A DNA stretch of 9,092 bases, taken from positions 1 through 9,092 of the forward strand of contig JAZDMK010000036.1 in the NCBI GenBank assembly GCA_043800975.1. The letters run 5' to 3'. The position numbers were made by a program, and so were the translations under genes. Of this stretch, positions 1-6,130 are shown in pieces. The notes below the pieces were generated by a model. The model saw nothing but the letters and a program-made list of their open reading frames with translations. It had not been told where the DNA came from and made no database searches. This DNA comes from JAZDMK01 sp043800975 (lineage in GTDB: Bacteria; Bacteroidota; Bacteroidia; Bacteroidales; JAHJDW01). Position 1 is the first letter of the stretch, and every line of letters starts with the position of its first letter.

Positions 1-371
1 ACACTGCTATTATCAATGACAAAGAATATTTTTCGGAAATTACAAGTGAGCATTCTTTAATTGAGTTTCAACAAATAGGCAATTTATGGTATCCGAAGCA
101 TTTTTTCTATAATACAAAGTGGCAATATTACGATGAGTCAACAAAAGAATTACGCCTTACTAACATGCAATATTCAGAATTTTTTGTCAATGAAATTATA
201 ACTGATAGCGTGAAAGAAATTCCGGAAGATCAAATTTATAATGATTTTCTCCATTCAATTTATACATTAAAATCACAATATGATCCTGAGTTTTGGAAAG
301 ATTATAATTTGATACCTGACGACTTATTGCGACAGGCAGTTTTTAAAGATATTGAAAAATTAAAGAAATAA
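1..371 (+). CDS. C-terminal end of an unidentified Bacteroidota protein (5' truncated)
   Basis: The reading frame starting at base 3 is open from the left edge to the TAA at 369-371, giving 122 residues. The first internal ATG (165) lies in the middle of this open frame, so it is unlikely to be the true start. The visible part is rich in aromatic and acidic residues. It contains a segment LWYPKHFFYNTKWQYY and ends with DPEFWKDYNLIPDD followed by a Lys-rich helix. A closing 'FW-x-x-YN-(I/L)-(I/L)' segment of this kind is familiar to me from the ends of large Bacteroidota envelope proteins, including ones annotated as having a carboxypeptidase-like regulatory domain. That is a resemblance from memory, not a demonstrated family. 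No signal peptide or catalytic motif is visible because the N-terminus is missing. The gene converges on the racemase-like gene, leaving a 60-base gap with no convincing terminator. Confidence 0.7.
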   Translation, partial: TAIINDKEYFSEITSEHSLIEFQQIGNLWYPKHFFYNTKWQYYDESTKELRLTNMQYSEFFVNEIITDSVKEIPEDQIYNDFLHSIYTLKSQYDPEFWKDYNLIPDDLLRQAVFKDIEKLKK

Positions 372-431
372 AAGTGCTAAGATATTCGTTTGAGTGCGCT
401 TGCAACATAAGCCCCATTAATCCATTCTAAT

Positions 432-1166
432 CTATACTTTAATCCTGCTCACATCACGCATCTCCACCCCAAATGCCTTTCTGCCCGAAACTCTCATTGT
501 CTCTGCATTGCCTGAAGTGTAAAACTGTGTGATGCATTTTTTATCAAAAGGTTTCCAATGTTCCAAAATCCATTTTCCCATACTTTCGGCGGGGTCGGAA
601 ATCATGATTTGCTCGGGCAGATGCTCCCGTATCTGTGCTACCACCGCAGGATAGTGCGTGCAGGCCAGAAAGATTACATCACAGTTGCGAACGGGTTTTA
701 CAATTTTTTCGATTGTGTCGTGTAGTTTTTTAGAATTTAATTCTCCCGCTTCTACCAATGCAGACAAGGGCTGTGCAATACGCTGCCGGATATTTATTTC
801 AGGAGCACCGAGCGCGTAACAGCGCGAAAGCACGGTGCGTCGGCCGCCCAGCAAGGCTACTTTTTTATCTTTCATTTTATTTAAAAGTGCAAGTCCGTGG
901 GTAATGATATCGATGATTTTGGGATTGTCTCTGTACGTCACGGTGGAAGCGGCATTGCAGGCCACGGCCACATGTGTGCATCCCTGCGCAAGCATCCAGC
1001 CTATTACTTTTTCCACTCTTTTCTTCAGTTCCGTTTTCTCTACTTTACCGTAGGGCGTGAAACCCGAATCCGAAAAATAAATAAGGGGAGGTGCTCCCTT
1101 TTCTGTGAGGTAGCGGCAAAGGCCCAGCCCGCCTATGCCCCAGTCGATGATGCCTATTCGGTTCAT
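432..1166 (-). CDS. Aspartate/glutamate racemase family protein (divergent MurI homologue)
   Basis: The 244-residue protein has the two-domain aspartate/glutamate racemase pattern. The N-terminal IGIIDWGIGGL keeps the catalytic-region Asp (D8). YFSDSGFTPYG (31-40) matches the MurI 'D-x-x-x-x-PYG' loop. The first catalytic Cys is C70 in ACNAAS, and the second is C169 in ACTHYP, followed by T170 and H171. The family interconverts L and D forms of Asp or Glu without a cofactor; MurI supplies D-Glu for peptidoglycan in the cytosol. Two differences make a housekeeping MurI role uncertain. The usual DSGxGG loop has Trp in place of Ser (W9), and the 'GT' loop after the central strand reads GGRRT (107-111). 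The protein is also slightly shorter than typical MurI (about 260-270). Its ATG overlaps the TGA of the upstream methyltransferase fusion (ATGA, 1163-1166), so the two are translationally coupled. It could be a second racemase with another substrate. Family assignment is secure; substrate is not. Confidence 0.88.
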   Translation of the reverse strand: MNRIGIIDWGIGGLGLCRYLTEKGAPPLIYFSDSGFTPYGKVEKTELKKRVEKVIGWMLAQGCTHVAVACNAASTVTYRDNPKIIDIITHGLALLNKMKDKKVALLGGRRTVLSRCYALGAPEINIRQRIAQPLSALVEAGELNSKKLHDTIEKIVKPVRNCDVIFLACTHYPAVVAQIREHLPEQIMISDPAESMGKWILEHWKPFDKKCITQFYTSGNAETMRVSGRKAFGVEMRDVSRIKV

Positions 1167-2452
1167 GGATAGGTGAGTGTAAGCGGTTTTATTTTTTCAA
1201 AGTCTCCCGTATCAAAAGCTAAAATCCGTGACGACCAGCCGATGTTGATCACCTGCGCTTTCCTTCCGGGGAAGCGGCTTTCGAGATACCAGCGGTATTC
1301 GTGCTGTGCGCGCATGGGATTGTACTGCACCATTTTTTTCCAGTCGGGGTCGTTCACCATTTTCTTCAAAGCACCGTAATACTTTGGATTGCGTATGCGC
1401 TGGAAATAATATTTTATTTTTGAAAAGAAGAAACGCGGAAGTTCGCTGTATTTCACTGGTGCAGCAACCATATCGATAATCAGCATTTTCCCGCCGGGCT
1501 TCATGATACGGCTGAATTCGGCCATAATTGGATCCCAGTCGAGATAACGGAACGACAACAAAGAAATGATTAAATCCACCGACTGATCTGGCAGCGGGAG
1601 GGAAGGTCCGCTGATGGTGTGAAACTGAAGATTGGGAAATGTGTCTTTGGATGCATTCGCCACATCAATCATTCCCGGAGAATTGTCAACACCGATCCCT
1701 TCTTTGATTTTTCCGGAAAGACTTTGCAGCAAAGCGCCATTCCCGCAGCCCACATCGAGCATTGTCAGCTGATTCAGATTGTCGGGAAAATGTTTGTGCA
1801 TCCACTTCCATTCATCTTTGCGCACTTTGATATCAGAAAAAACATCTGCATACAAAGCCGCTACACGGTCGTACGATCGGTCGGGCATGGCTGGCTCCGG
1901 GTCAAAACGGATCATTTGTTCTGCCTCTTGCATTCCTGCATATTTTTTAAGTGAGCCCGTGATCCCGTGCGATTTCATTCCTTTGCAACCGATGGCGTAG
2001 AGCGGCTTTTCTGCTCCGGCATCTTTTATATATTTTTCAGGGCTGCCCGAAAATGTAGTATACCAGAAATAACCGTAAGCAGGAATGTAGAATGTATTTG
2101 CAAAGAAACGTGCAAACCACCGTGCTGATCGGCAACAACGAAAGTAAGCAGCTGCATTTTTTTCAAAAGGAATGTCCATCGTTCTCCATTCGTGCGGACT
2201 GAATTGCTCGGGATATTCAATCATTCCGAACATGGGGCCGTACATTCCGGAATGTCCTATGAAATGGAGCTCTTGAATAAATTTGTTTTCCTGTTTGATT
2301 TTAAAAAGTACAGAAAGCACGTCACGTTTACTTTCAACAGCAGTGCATAAAACTTCAGCGGAAGATTTTTTTTCTGCCGCCAGTGTATTTGCAATGCGTG
2401 TGAACTTATCACCGCCAAGCCTGTACTTTGTAGTATAAAGGATGACAATCAA
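1163..2452 (-). CDS. Fusion of a caspase/CHAT-like N-terminal domain to a class I SAM-dependent methyltransferase
   Basis: The protein has 429 residues. Residues about 225-330 are a class I (Rossmann) methyltransferase. Motif I is MLDVGCGNGALL (231-242), the acidic SAM-ribose residue is D256 in GIGVDNSPGMI, and SVDLIISLLSFRYL and MKPGGKMLIID complete the fold. A UbiE/type-11-like small-molecule methyltransferase is the closest general type; the substrate is unknown. Residues 1-165 are a separate alpha/beta domain. A hydrophobic strand leads into GHSG (H67), and about 40 residues later AAYFRCCRSARWFA (C106/C107) leads into a strand ending PAYGY. A strand-His-Gly then strand-Cys-x-Ser/Ala order is typical of caspase/CHAT-like (clan CD) His-Cys domains, so I infer that fold; protease activity is not shown. 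The start is TTG at 2452-2450. No ATG lies in frame between it and the upstream TAG, and a promoter sits just upstream; a CTG three codons earlier is the alternative. It is the first gene of an operon with the racemase homologue. Confidence 0.85.
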   Translation of the reverse strand: MIVILYTTKYRLGGDKFTRIANTLAAEKKSSAEVLCTAVESKRDVLSVLFKIKQENKFIQELHFIGHSGMYGPMFGMIEYPEQFSPHEWRTMDIPFEKNAAAYFRCCRSARWFARFFANTFYIPAYGYFWYTTFSGSPEKYIKDAGAEKPLYAIGCKGMKSHGITGSLKKYAGMQEAEQMIRFDPEPAMPDRSYDRVAALYADVFSDIKVRKDEWKWMHKHFPDNLNQLTMLDVGCGNGALLQSLSGKIKEGIGVDNSPGMIDVANASKDTFPNLQFHTISGPSLPLPDQSVDLIISLLSFRYLDWDPIMAEFSRIMKPGGKMLIIDMVAAPVKYSELPRFFFSKIKYYFQRIRNPKYYGALKKMVNDPDWKKMVQYNPMRAQHEYRWYLESRFPGRKAQVINIGWSSRILAFDTGDFEKIKPLTLTYP

Positions 2453-2473
2453 TGTATTCAGAATTCGTATGTG

Positions 2474-2503
2474 CGAAGATACACATTTGAAAAAAGAATC
2501 AAA
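2474..2503 (-). promoter_or_regulatory. Candidate Bacteroidota-type promoter for the methyltransferase-racemase operon
   Basis: Read on the minus strand, TATCTTCG (2481-2474) differs by one base from the -7 consensus TAnnTTTG. A TTTTG-containing -33 element lies upstream around 2500-2504, about 18 bases away, within the known spacing range for this promoter class. Transcription would begin about 10-20 bases before the TTG start at 2452, which supports that start choice. Confidence 0.45.
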
Positions 2504-2525
2504 AGGAACCTATGCAGTAAATAAT

Positions 2526-2533
2526 TAACTTTG
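2526..2533 (+). promoter_or_regulatory. Bacteroidota -7 promoter box upstream of the secreted 672-residue protein
   Basis: TAACTTTG matches TAnnTTTG exactly and ends 17 bases before the ATG at 2551, implying a very short 5' leader. I could not find a TTG-type -33 element at the right distance; the nearest TTTG is 36 bases upstream. The box is divergent to the promoter of the methyltransferase operon, so both genes are driven from this 98-base gap. Confidence 0.45.
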
Positions 2534-2550
2534 CATAAATTGGATGAAAC

Positions 2551-4569
2551 ATGAAAAGTAAAACGTCGTATCTTTTATTACTCATACTATTTTTTAGTAT
2601 TAAGCTTTCTGCCCAAAAGGTTGAATATGCAAGGCAGGAAATTACGATTGGGAAAATGAAATGCATCAATAATCAGTATCGGGATAATGTGGAAGGTATT
2701 CTGATCACGTTCCCCTGTTCGCTGAAATATGGTAAAAAACAAATTATGGGAGCGGATACAAGTGATGCTCTTAGTACCTTTTATGTTTATCCTGAAATTC
2801 GAATTAACAATTCATTGATTTTTCATCCGCAAGATAAACCGGAAGCAACATGGCTTAGCGCTACAACCAATTATTATAATTCTGTGAAAGCGGATAAGCC
2901 CGGAAAGAAAGCTGATCTTTCGTTTTTCATTCCCTATCATCGTTTTTATATAGGGCAGGGAGAATACAACTGCAAAATTTCAATTCATGCATGCAATCGA
3001 AGCGGCGATCTTGTTTTCGAAAAACTGGCAAAAGATACAATTCATGTTTCTCAGCCAAAAATGAGCGTTTCCTTGCTGAACCTAAAGAACCTTGAAGTGA
3101 AGTACAAAGATAATTATGACTATGCCGGCCGTAATGTTCCATTCTGGAATTTGTTTTATGGTAAAAGGAGCAACCGTGGTTACGGTTATCCCGATGTGCA
3201 ATGGCAGATTATTGTGGGCAATGATGCCGTTTATTCTTCCGAAATTAGCTGGGATGCATTTATCGGGTTTGACGGCACCTGTGTTTTTCAGTCAGGTATT
3301 AAAGATCCGGTTGAATTTTATGCGAGTGATTATGATTTGTTTTTTTCAGATGATCATATCGGGCGCTATAAAATAGGGCAGGGCAGCAGCAGCGAGGAAA
3401 AACACTTCACATCTTTGTCTTTTGATGAAGTTAAAAATATGAACCTGGATTATTACAAAAGACCGGTTCCGCAAATTAGAAAGAAGAATGTAAAACTTGA
3501 ACACAACCAGAAGCAGAACGGTGTGTCCGGCATCAGGGTGCGGCTCGATTATTCATTGGAGCAGCCCAATGAATTAATTCCCATCATTGCCAAACCATTT
3601 ATCACAACAGGAAACTATGATGACTTTTCTGAAAAGTATTTTAAAACAGAAAATCAACTTAAGTATTATAAAATGGGCGGATATAGCATTGGTTCTGTAA
3701 ATTCACAGGGTACCACAGAGGTTTTTTATCCCTATTATAAGTTAATAGGTGGAGAAATACCGAATTATAAGTTTAATATTGGGCAATATGATGTTGAGTT
3801 CGACCGAACGCAAAACAAAGAGAGCATTACGATTCCCGAATTTGATGATGTTACCTGGTCTGCATTGAAAGGAAGTGAAACCTCAAGGAATGGCTTGTTC
3901 GGTTTGTGGGTTGATGCTGTGCAAAAACTGCCGGAGGCTTATACAAATAATTTTTCACCCAACCGATTTGAGTTTTCATACATATTAACGCCTTCCATTT
4001 TTGGAAAAACGCAGGCAGATACTTTGTTCTCAACAAGTAAAAGTTTTTTTCTTCCTTACAGTAAAATGAAGTTTGTTCCGGGAACTCAGGCAGCAGTTAA
4101 TCTTTCCAGAAAGGTAATGCTGGAGCCTGATTCAGGAAGAAAAATCTGTATCGGGAAACAGAATACGGCATTCGATTTTAAAATGCCGGTGATGTGGAAT
4201 GTTGAGATAAAATCAGTGAATATTAAACTGAAGAAGTTTGTCTGCAACCAAGGCGACTGGATTTGCCTGGTTCATGGCAGCGATACGCTGCTTCTTGAAG
4301 AAATGAGTAAGCAATATAATTCGGCCAAACTTCATTTAAAAAAGAAATTGACGGATATTAAAATGTATTGTCATCCGCGGGATGCTGCAATGATTGTGAT
4401 CATTAGCAATCCAACCAATGGCTTTATGAGGCAGTCAAGATTAATTGCTTCTTTTGCAGCAAATGAAATGCAGGCGGGTGGAAGTAAATTCTTTCTTGCT
4501 AAAAGTAATGATGTGAAAAAAGGAAAACTGAATTATAAGATTCAGTCAGCAGGCGAATCCGTTATGTGA
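2551..4569 (+). CDS. Secreted protein of unknown function with a C2-like segment and a repeated FFxPY motif
   Basis: I do not recognise this 672-residue protein as a named family. Residues 1-22 are a clear signal peptide: Lys near the start, a Leu/Ile/Phe core, then a cleavage site after LSAQ. It should therefore be exported. Residues about 170-280 look like a C2 domain: a strand ending in 'VSLLNLKNLEV', then PDVQWQIIVG, and a loop ASDYDLFFSDDHIG (259-271) whose Asp residues resemble a calcium-binding loop followed by the typical D-x-I-G. Around it a motif recurs: SFFIPY (124-129), VFYPYY (391-396) and SFFLPY (498-503), each followed by a strand-rich stretch, which suggests repeated beta-sandwich units. 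No enzyme motif is visible, and the C-terminus does not look like a type IX secretion tail. The ATG at 2551 gives the full signal peptide and sits 17 bases after a promoter box. The 3' end overlaps cysH by 28 bases. A structural or envelope-associated role is only a guess. Confidence 0.85.
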   Translation: MKSKTSYLLLLILFFSIKLSAQKVEYARQEITIGKMKCINNQYRDNVEGILITFPCSLKYGKKQIMGADTSDALSTFYVYPEIRINNSLIFHPQDKPEATWLSATTNYYNSVKADKPGKKADLSFFIPYHRFYIGQGEYNCKISIHACNRSGDLVFEKLAKDTIHVSQPKMSVSLLNLKNLEVKYKDNYDYAGRNVPFWNLFYGKRSNRGYGYPDVQWQIIVGNDAVYSSEISWDAFIGFDGTCVFQSGIKDPVEFYASDYDLFFSDDHIGRYKIGQGSSSEEKHFTSLSFDEVKNMNLDYYKRPVPQIRKKNVKLEHNQKQNGVSGIRVRLDYSLEQPNELIPIIAKPFITTGNYDDFSEKYFKTENQLKYYKMGGYSIGSVNSQGTTEVFYPYYKLIGGEIPNYKFNIGQYDVEFDRTQNKESITIPEFDDVTWSALKGSETSRNGLFGLWVDAVQKLPEAYTNNFSPNRFEFSYILTPSIFGKTQADTLFSTSKSFFLPYSKMKFVPGTQAAVNLSRKVMLEPDSGRKICIGKQNTAFDFKMPVMWNVEIKSVNIKLKKFVCNQGDWICLVHGSDTLLLEEMSKQYNSAKLHLKKKLTDIKMYCHPRDAAMIVIISNPTNGFMRQSRLIASFAANEMQAGGSKFFLAKSNDVKKGKLNYKIQSAGESVM

Positions 4570-5258
4570 AGTCCGCATTCCTTGGCGCTGCTGTCTTCCC
4601 ACCACCATCTTCCGGCGCGGAAATCCTGACCAGTTTTCACAGCGCGGGTGCAAGGGCTGCAACCGATACTCCGGAAACCTTTGTCGTGAAGGGGATTGTA
4701 AGGCACTGCATTTTTTTTCAGATAATCCCACACCATTTCGAGGGGCCAGTTCAGCAATGGATTCACTTTGATTTTTTTACTTCCTTCATCCCACTCAAAA
4801 ACTTCCATTGCAGAGCGGTTTTCGGATTGTTCGCTACGAATACCGGTAATCCATGCATCCGCATTTTTAAGAGCGCGGGTTAATAAATTTACTTTACGGA
4901 TACGGCAACAAAGTTTTCTGTTTTCAACACTGTCGTAGAAAAGATTAATACCTTTTTTATTGACCATTTCTTCTACTTCGGCCTGATCGGGGAAATACAC
5001 CTGAATCGGAATGTTCAGCGAAGTAATGGTGCGGTCGAGCAACTGCAATGTTTCGGGGAACAATCGGCCTGTATCTAAAGTAAAAACATGAATCTTTAGT
5101 TTTAACTGCGAGATCATCGAAACGATCACCTGATCTTCAGCGCCAAGACTACTTGCAAAGACAAGCCTGTCTTTAATTGTATTTGCAGCAAAACTTAGTA
5201 TTTCTTCCGGTGATTGATCCGAAAAAATCTTATTCCATTCTGCAATCTGTTCCTTCAT
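4542..5258 (-). CDS. cysH: Assimilatory adenylyl-sulfate (APS) reductase, CysH family
   Basis: This cytosolic enzyme reduces APS with thioredoxin or glutaredoxin to sulfite and AMP in assimilatory sulfate reduction. The 238-residue length is normal for the bacterial APS-type enzyme. The N-terminal nucleotide-binding loop is SSLGAEDQV (36-44), followed by FTLDTGRLFPET (59-70). The iron-sulfur signature is complete: C117-C118 in RKLCCRIRKV and C200/C203 in GCSPC, about 80 residues apart, as expected for a [4Fe-4S] APS reductase rather than the cluster-free PAPS enzyme. The catalytic Cys is C228 in KECGLH near the C-terminus. TGIRSEQS (138-145) and the WPLEMVWDYL helix also fit the family. The gene stands alone here, without cysD, cysN, cysC or a sulfite reductase. 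Its last codons overlap those of the convergent secreted-protein gene by 28 bases. The ATG at 5258 is preceded by a promoter box 17 bases upstream. Confidence 0.95.
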   Translation of the reverse strand: MKEQIAEWNKIFSDQSPEEILSFAANTIKDRLVFASSLGAEDQVIVSMISQLKLKIHVFTLDTGRLFPETLQLLDRTITSLNIPIQVYFPDQAEVEEMVNKKGINLFYDSVENRKLCCRIRKVNLLTRALKNADAWITGIRSEQSENRSAMEVFEWDEGSKKIKVNPLLNWPLEMVWDYLKKNAVPYNPLHDKGFRSIGCSPCTRAVKTGQDFRAGRWWWEDSSAKECGLHITDSPAD

Positions 5259-5275
5259 GTTTTATTGTTTTCAGG

Positions 5276-5283
5276 CAAATATA
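5276..5283 (-). promoter_or_regulatory. Bacteroidota -7 promoter box for cysH
   Basis: On the minus strand TATATTTG (5283-5276) matches TAnnTTTG exactly and ends 17 bases before the cysH ATG. No good TTG-type -33 element was seen at the usual 17-23 base spacing. The leader would be very short, leaving no room for a riboswitch between the start site and the gene. Confidence 0.45.
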
Positions 5284-5314
5284 GGAAAAAGCGCTGTGCG
5301 TATGGCTTTACATA

Positions 5315-5398
5315 ATCAATTTTGATTTTAAAAGGGTTATCAACCCTAAGAGGTTAAAAAAATATGGAATAAATCACATTAAGTATGCAAACCCTTAG
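5315..5398. promoter_or_regulatory. Cluster of inverted repeats and AACCCT half-sites between cysH and ktrA
   Basis: Three elements lie here. ATCAA-TT-TTGAT (5315-5326) is a perfect 5-bp inverted repeat. AGGGTT-ATC-AACCCT (5333-5347) is a perfect 6-bp inverted repeat with a 3-base centre. A further near-copy, AACCCTTAG at 5390-5398 (compare AACCCTAAG at 5342-5350, one mismatch), abuts the ktrA promoter box. This arrangement resembles binding sites for a dimeric transcription factor that could control ktrA, cysH or both. No regulator can be named from the sequence. The stem at 5333-5347 lacks a following T-run, so it is not a plausible terminator. Confidence 0.4.
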
Positions 5399-5406
5399 TA
5401 TTTTTG
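5399..5406 (+). promoter_or_regulatory. Bacteroidota -7 promoter box for the ktrAB operon
   Basis: TATTTTTG matches TAnnTTTG exactly and ends 22 bases before the ktrA ATG. A clear -33 TTG is missing at the expected distance. The box is immediately downstream of the AACCCTTAG element, so a protein bound there could affect polymerase access. Confidence 0.45.
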
Positions 5407-5428
5407 CCAAATTGGAAAATATGTTTTT

Positions 5429-6124
5429 ATGAAAACCGAAAAATATGCAGTAATTGGTATCGGACAGTTCGGATCTGCCATTGCGAAAGCCTTATCAGAA
5501 AAAGGGGGCGAAGTAATGGCTATTGACACCAACTCTGAAATTATCGATAGCATTGCTGATGATGTTGCTTATGCCGTTGTGCTGGATGCTACTGATCAGA
5601 AGGCTTTAATGTCACAAAACATTACAGATTTTGATGCGGTAGTTGTGGCCATCGGTCAGGATTTTGAGCAATTGCTGCTTTGCAGTGTTACCCTGATGGA
5701 GCTGGGCGTAAAGCGTATCATTGCACGCGCCATGGGACCAAACCAGAAATCCATCCTTGAAAAAATTGGTATTGAAGAGATTCTCTCACCCGAGGATGAA
5801 GTAGGTATTATTGTTGCAGAAAGACTGATCAACCCCAATGTGCTTTCTTATCTGCAGCTTCCCGATAATTACCGTATCGCTGAAATTAAAACACCGCGTG
5901 GCATTGCGAACAGAACACTGGGGGATATTGACGTTCGTGATAATTACAAGCTCAGTTTGATTACAATTAAACGTGAGTTTGAAATTAAGAAAAATGATAA
6001 AATCGTTTTTGAACAGCATATTGAAGGTGTTCCCAACTCCCGTACAATTGTACTGAATACCGACACATTGGTTGTGTTTGGAAAAAACAGAGATATTGAT
6101 CGTTTTATTGAAATAAATCAATAA
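5429..6124 (+). CDS. ktrA: Ktr/Trk potassium uptake regulatory subunit (RCK domain protein)
   Basis: This is the cytosolic gating subunit of a Ktr-type K+ transporter. Such proteins form a ring under the KtrB pore and open or close it in response to nucleotides. The 231-residue length, with one RCK-N and one RCK-C domain, fits KtrA rather than the double-length enterobacterial TrkA. RCK-N (about 5-125) shows the Rossmann dinucleotide loop GIGQFGSAIAKAL with G10, G12 and G15. It continues with the acidic ribose-binding D33 at the end of the second strand (VMAIDTN) and a third strand ending VVVAIG. RCK-C (about 140-231) contains the strand-rich YRIAEIKTP and DTLVVFGKNRDIDRFI. In some bacteria this domain binds cyclic di-AMP; nothing here proves or excludes that. 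The stop is 6 bases before ktrB, so the two genes form an operon transcribed from the box at 5399. No Shine-Dalgarno is apparent, as is usual in Bacteroidota. Identification is secure; the ktrA/trkA naming is a matter of convention. Confidence 0.95.
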   Translation: MKTEKYAVIGIGQFGSAIAKALSEKGGEVMAIDTNSEIIDSIADDVAYAVVLDATDQKALMSQNITDFDAVVVAIGQDFEQLLLCSVTLMELGVKRIIARAMGPNQKSILEKIGIEEILSPEDEVGIIVAERLINPNVLSYLQLPDNYRIAEIKTPRGIANRTLGDIDVRDNYKLSLITIKREFEIKKNDKIVFEQHIEGVPNSRTIVLNTDTLVVFGKNRDIDRFIEINQ

Positions 6125-6130
6125 CGATTT

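Noticed and set aside
165..371. A 68-residue stand-alone small protein starting at ATG 165
   Set aside because: The same frame is open without a stop to the left edge of the window with similar composition, so this ATG is most likely an internal Met of a longer truncated gene.
372..401. Stem AAGTGC/GCGCTT as a bidirectional terminator between the first gene and the racemase gene
   Set aside because: Only 6 bp with one G-U pair and an 18-base loop, and no T-run on either side.
2240..2263. GHSG in the methyltransferase fusion read as a lipase/esterase nucleophile elbow
   Set aside because: The alpha/beta-hydrolase motif is GxSxG; here the residue after GHSG is Met, not Gly, and no matching Asp/His pattern follows. 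A His-Cys caspase-like reading fits better.
4566..4883. Plus-strand open frame of 105 codons opposite cysH
   Set aside because: It lies entirely antisense to a well-supported cysH with all catalytic cysteines, and its translation has no recognisable domain.
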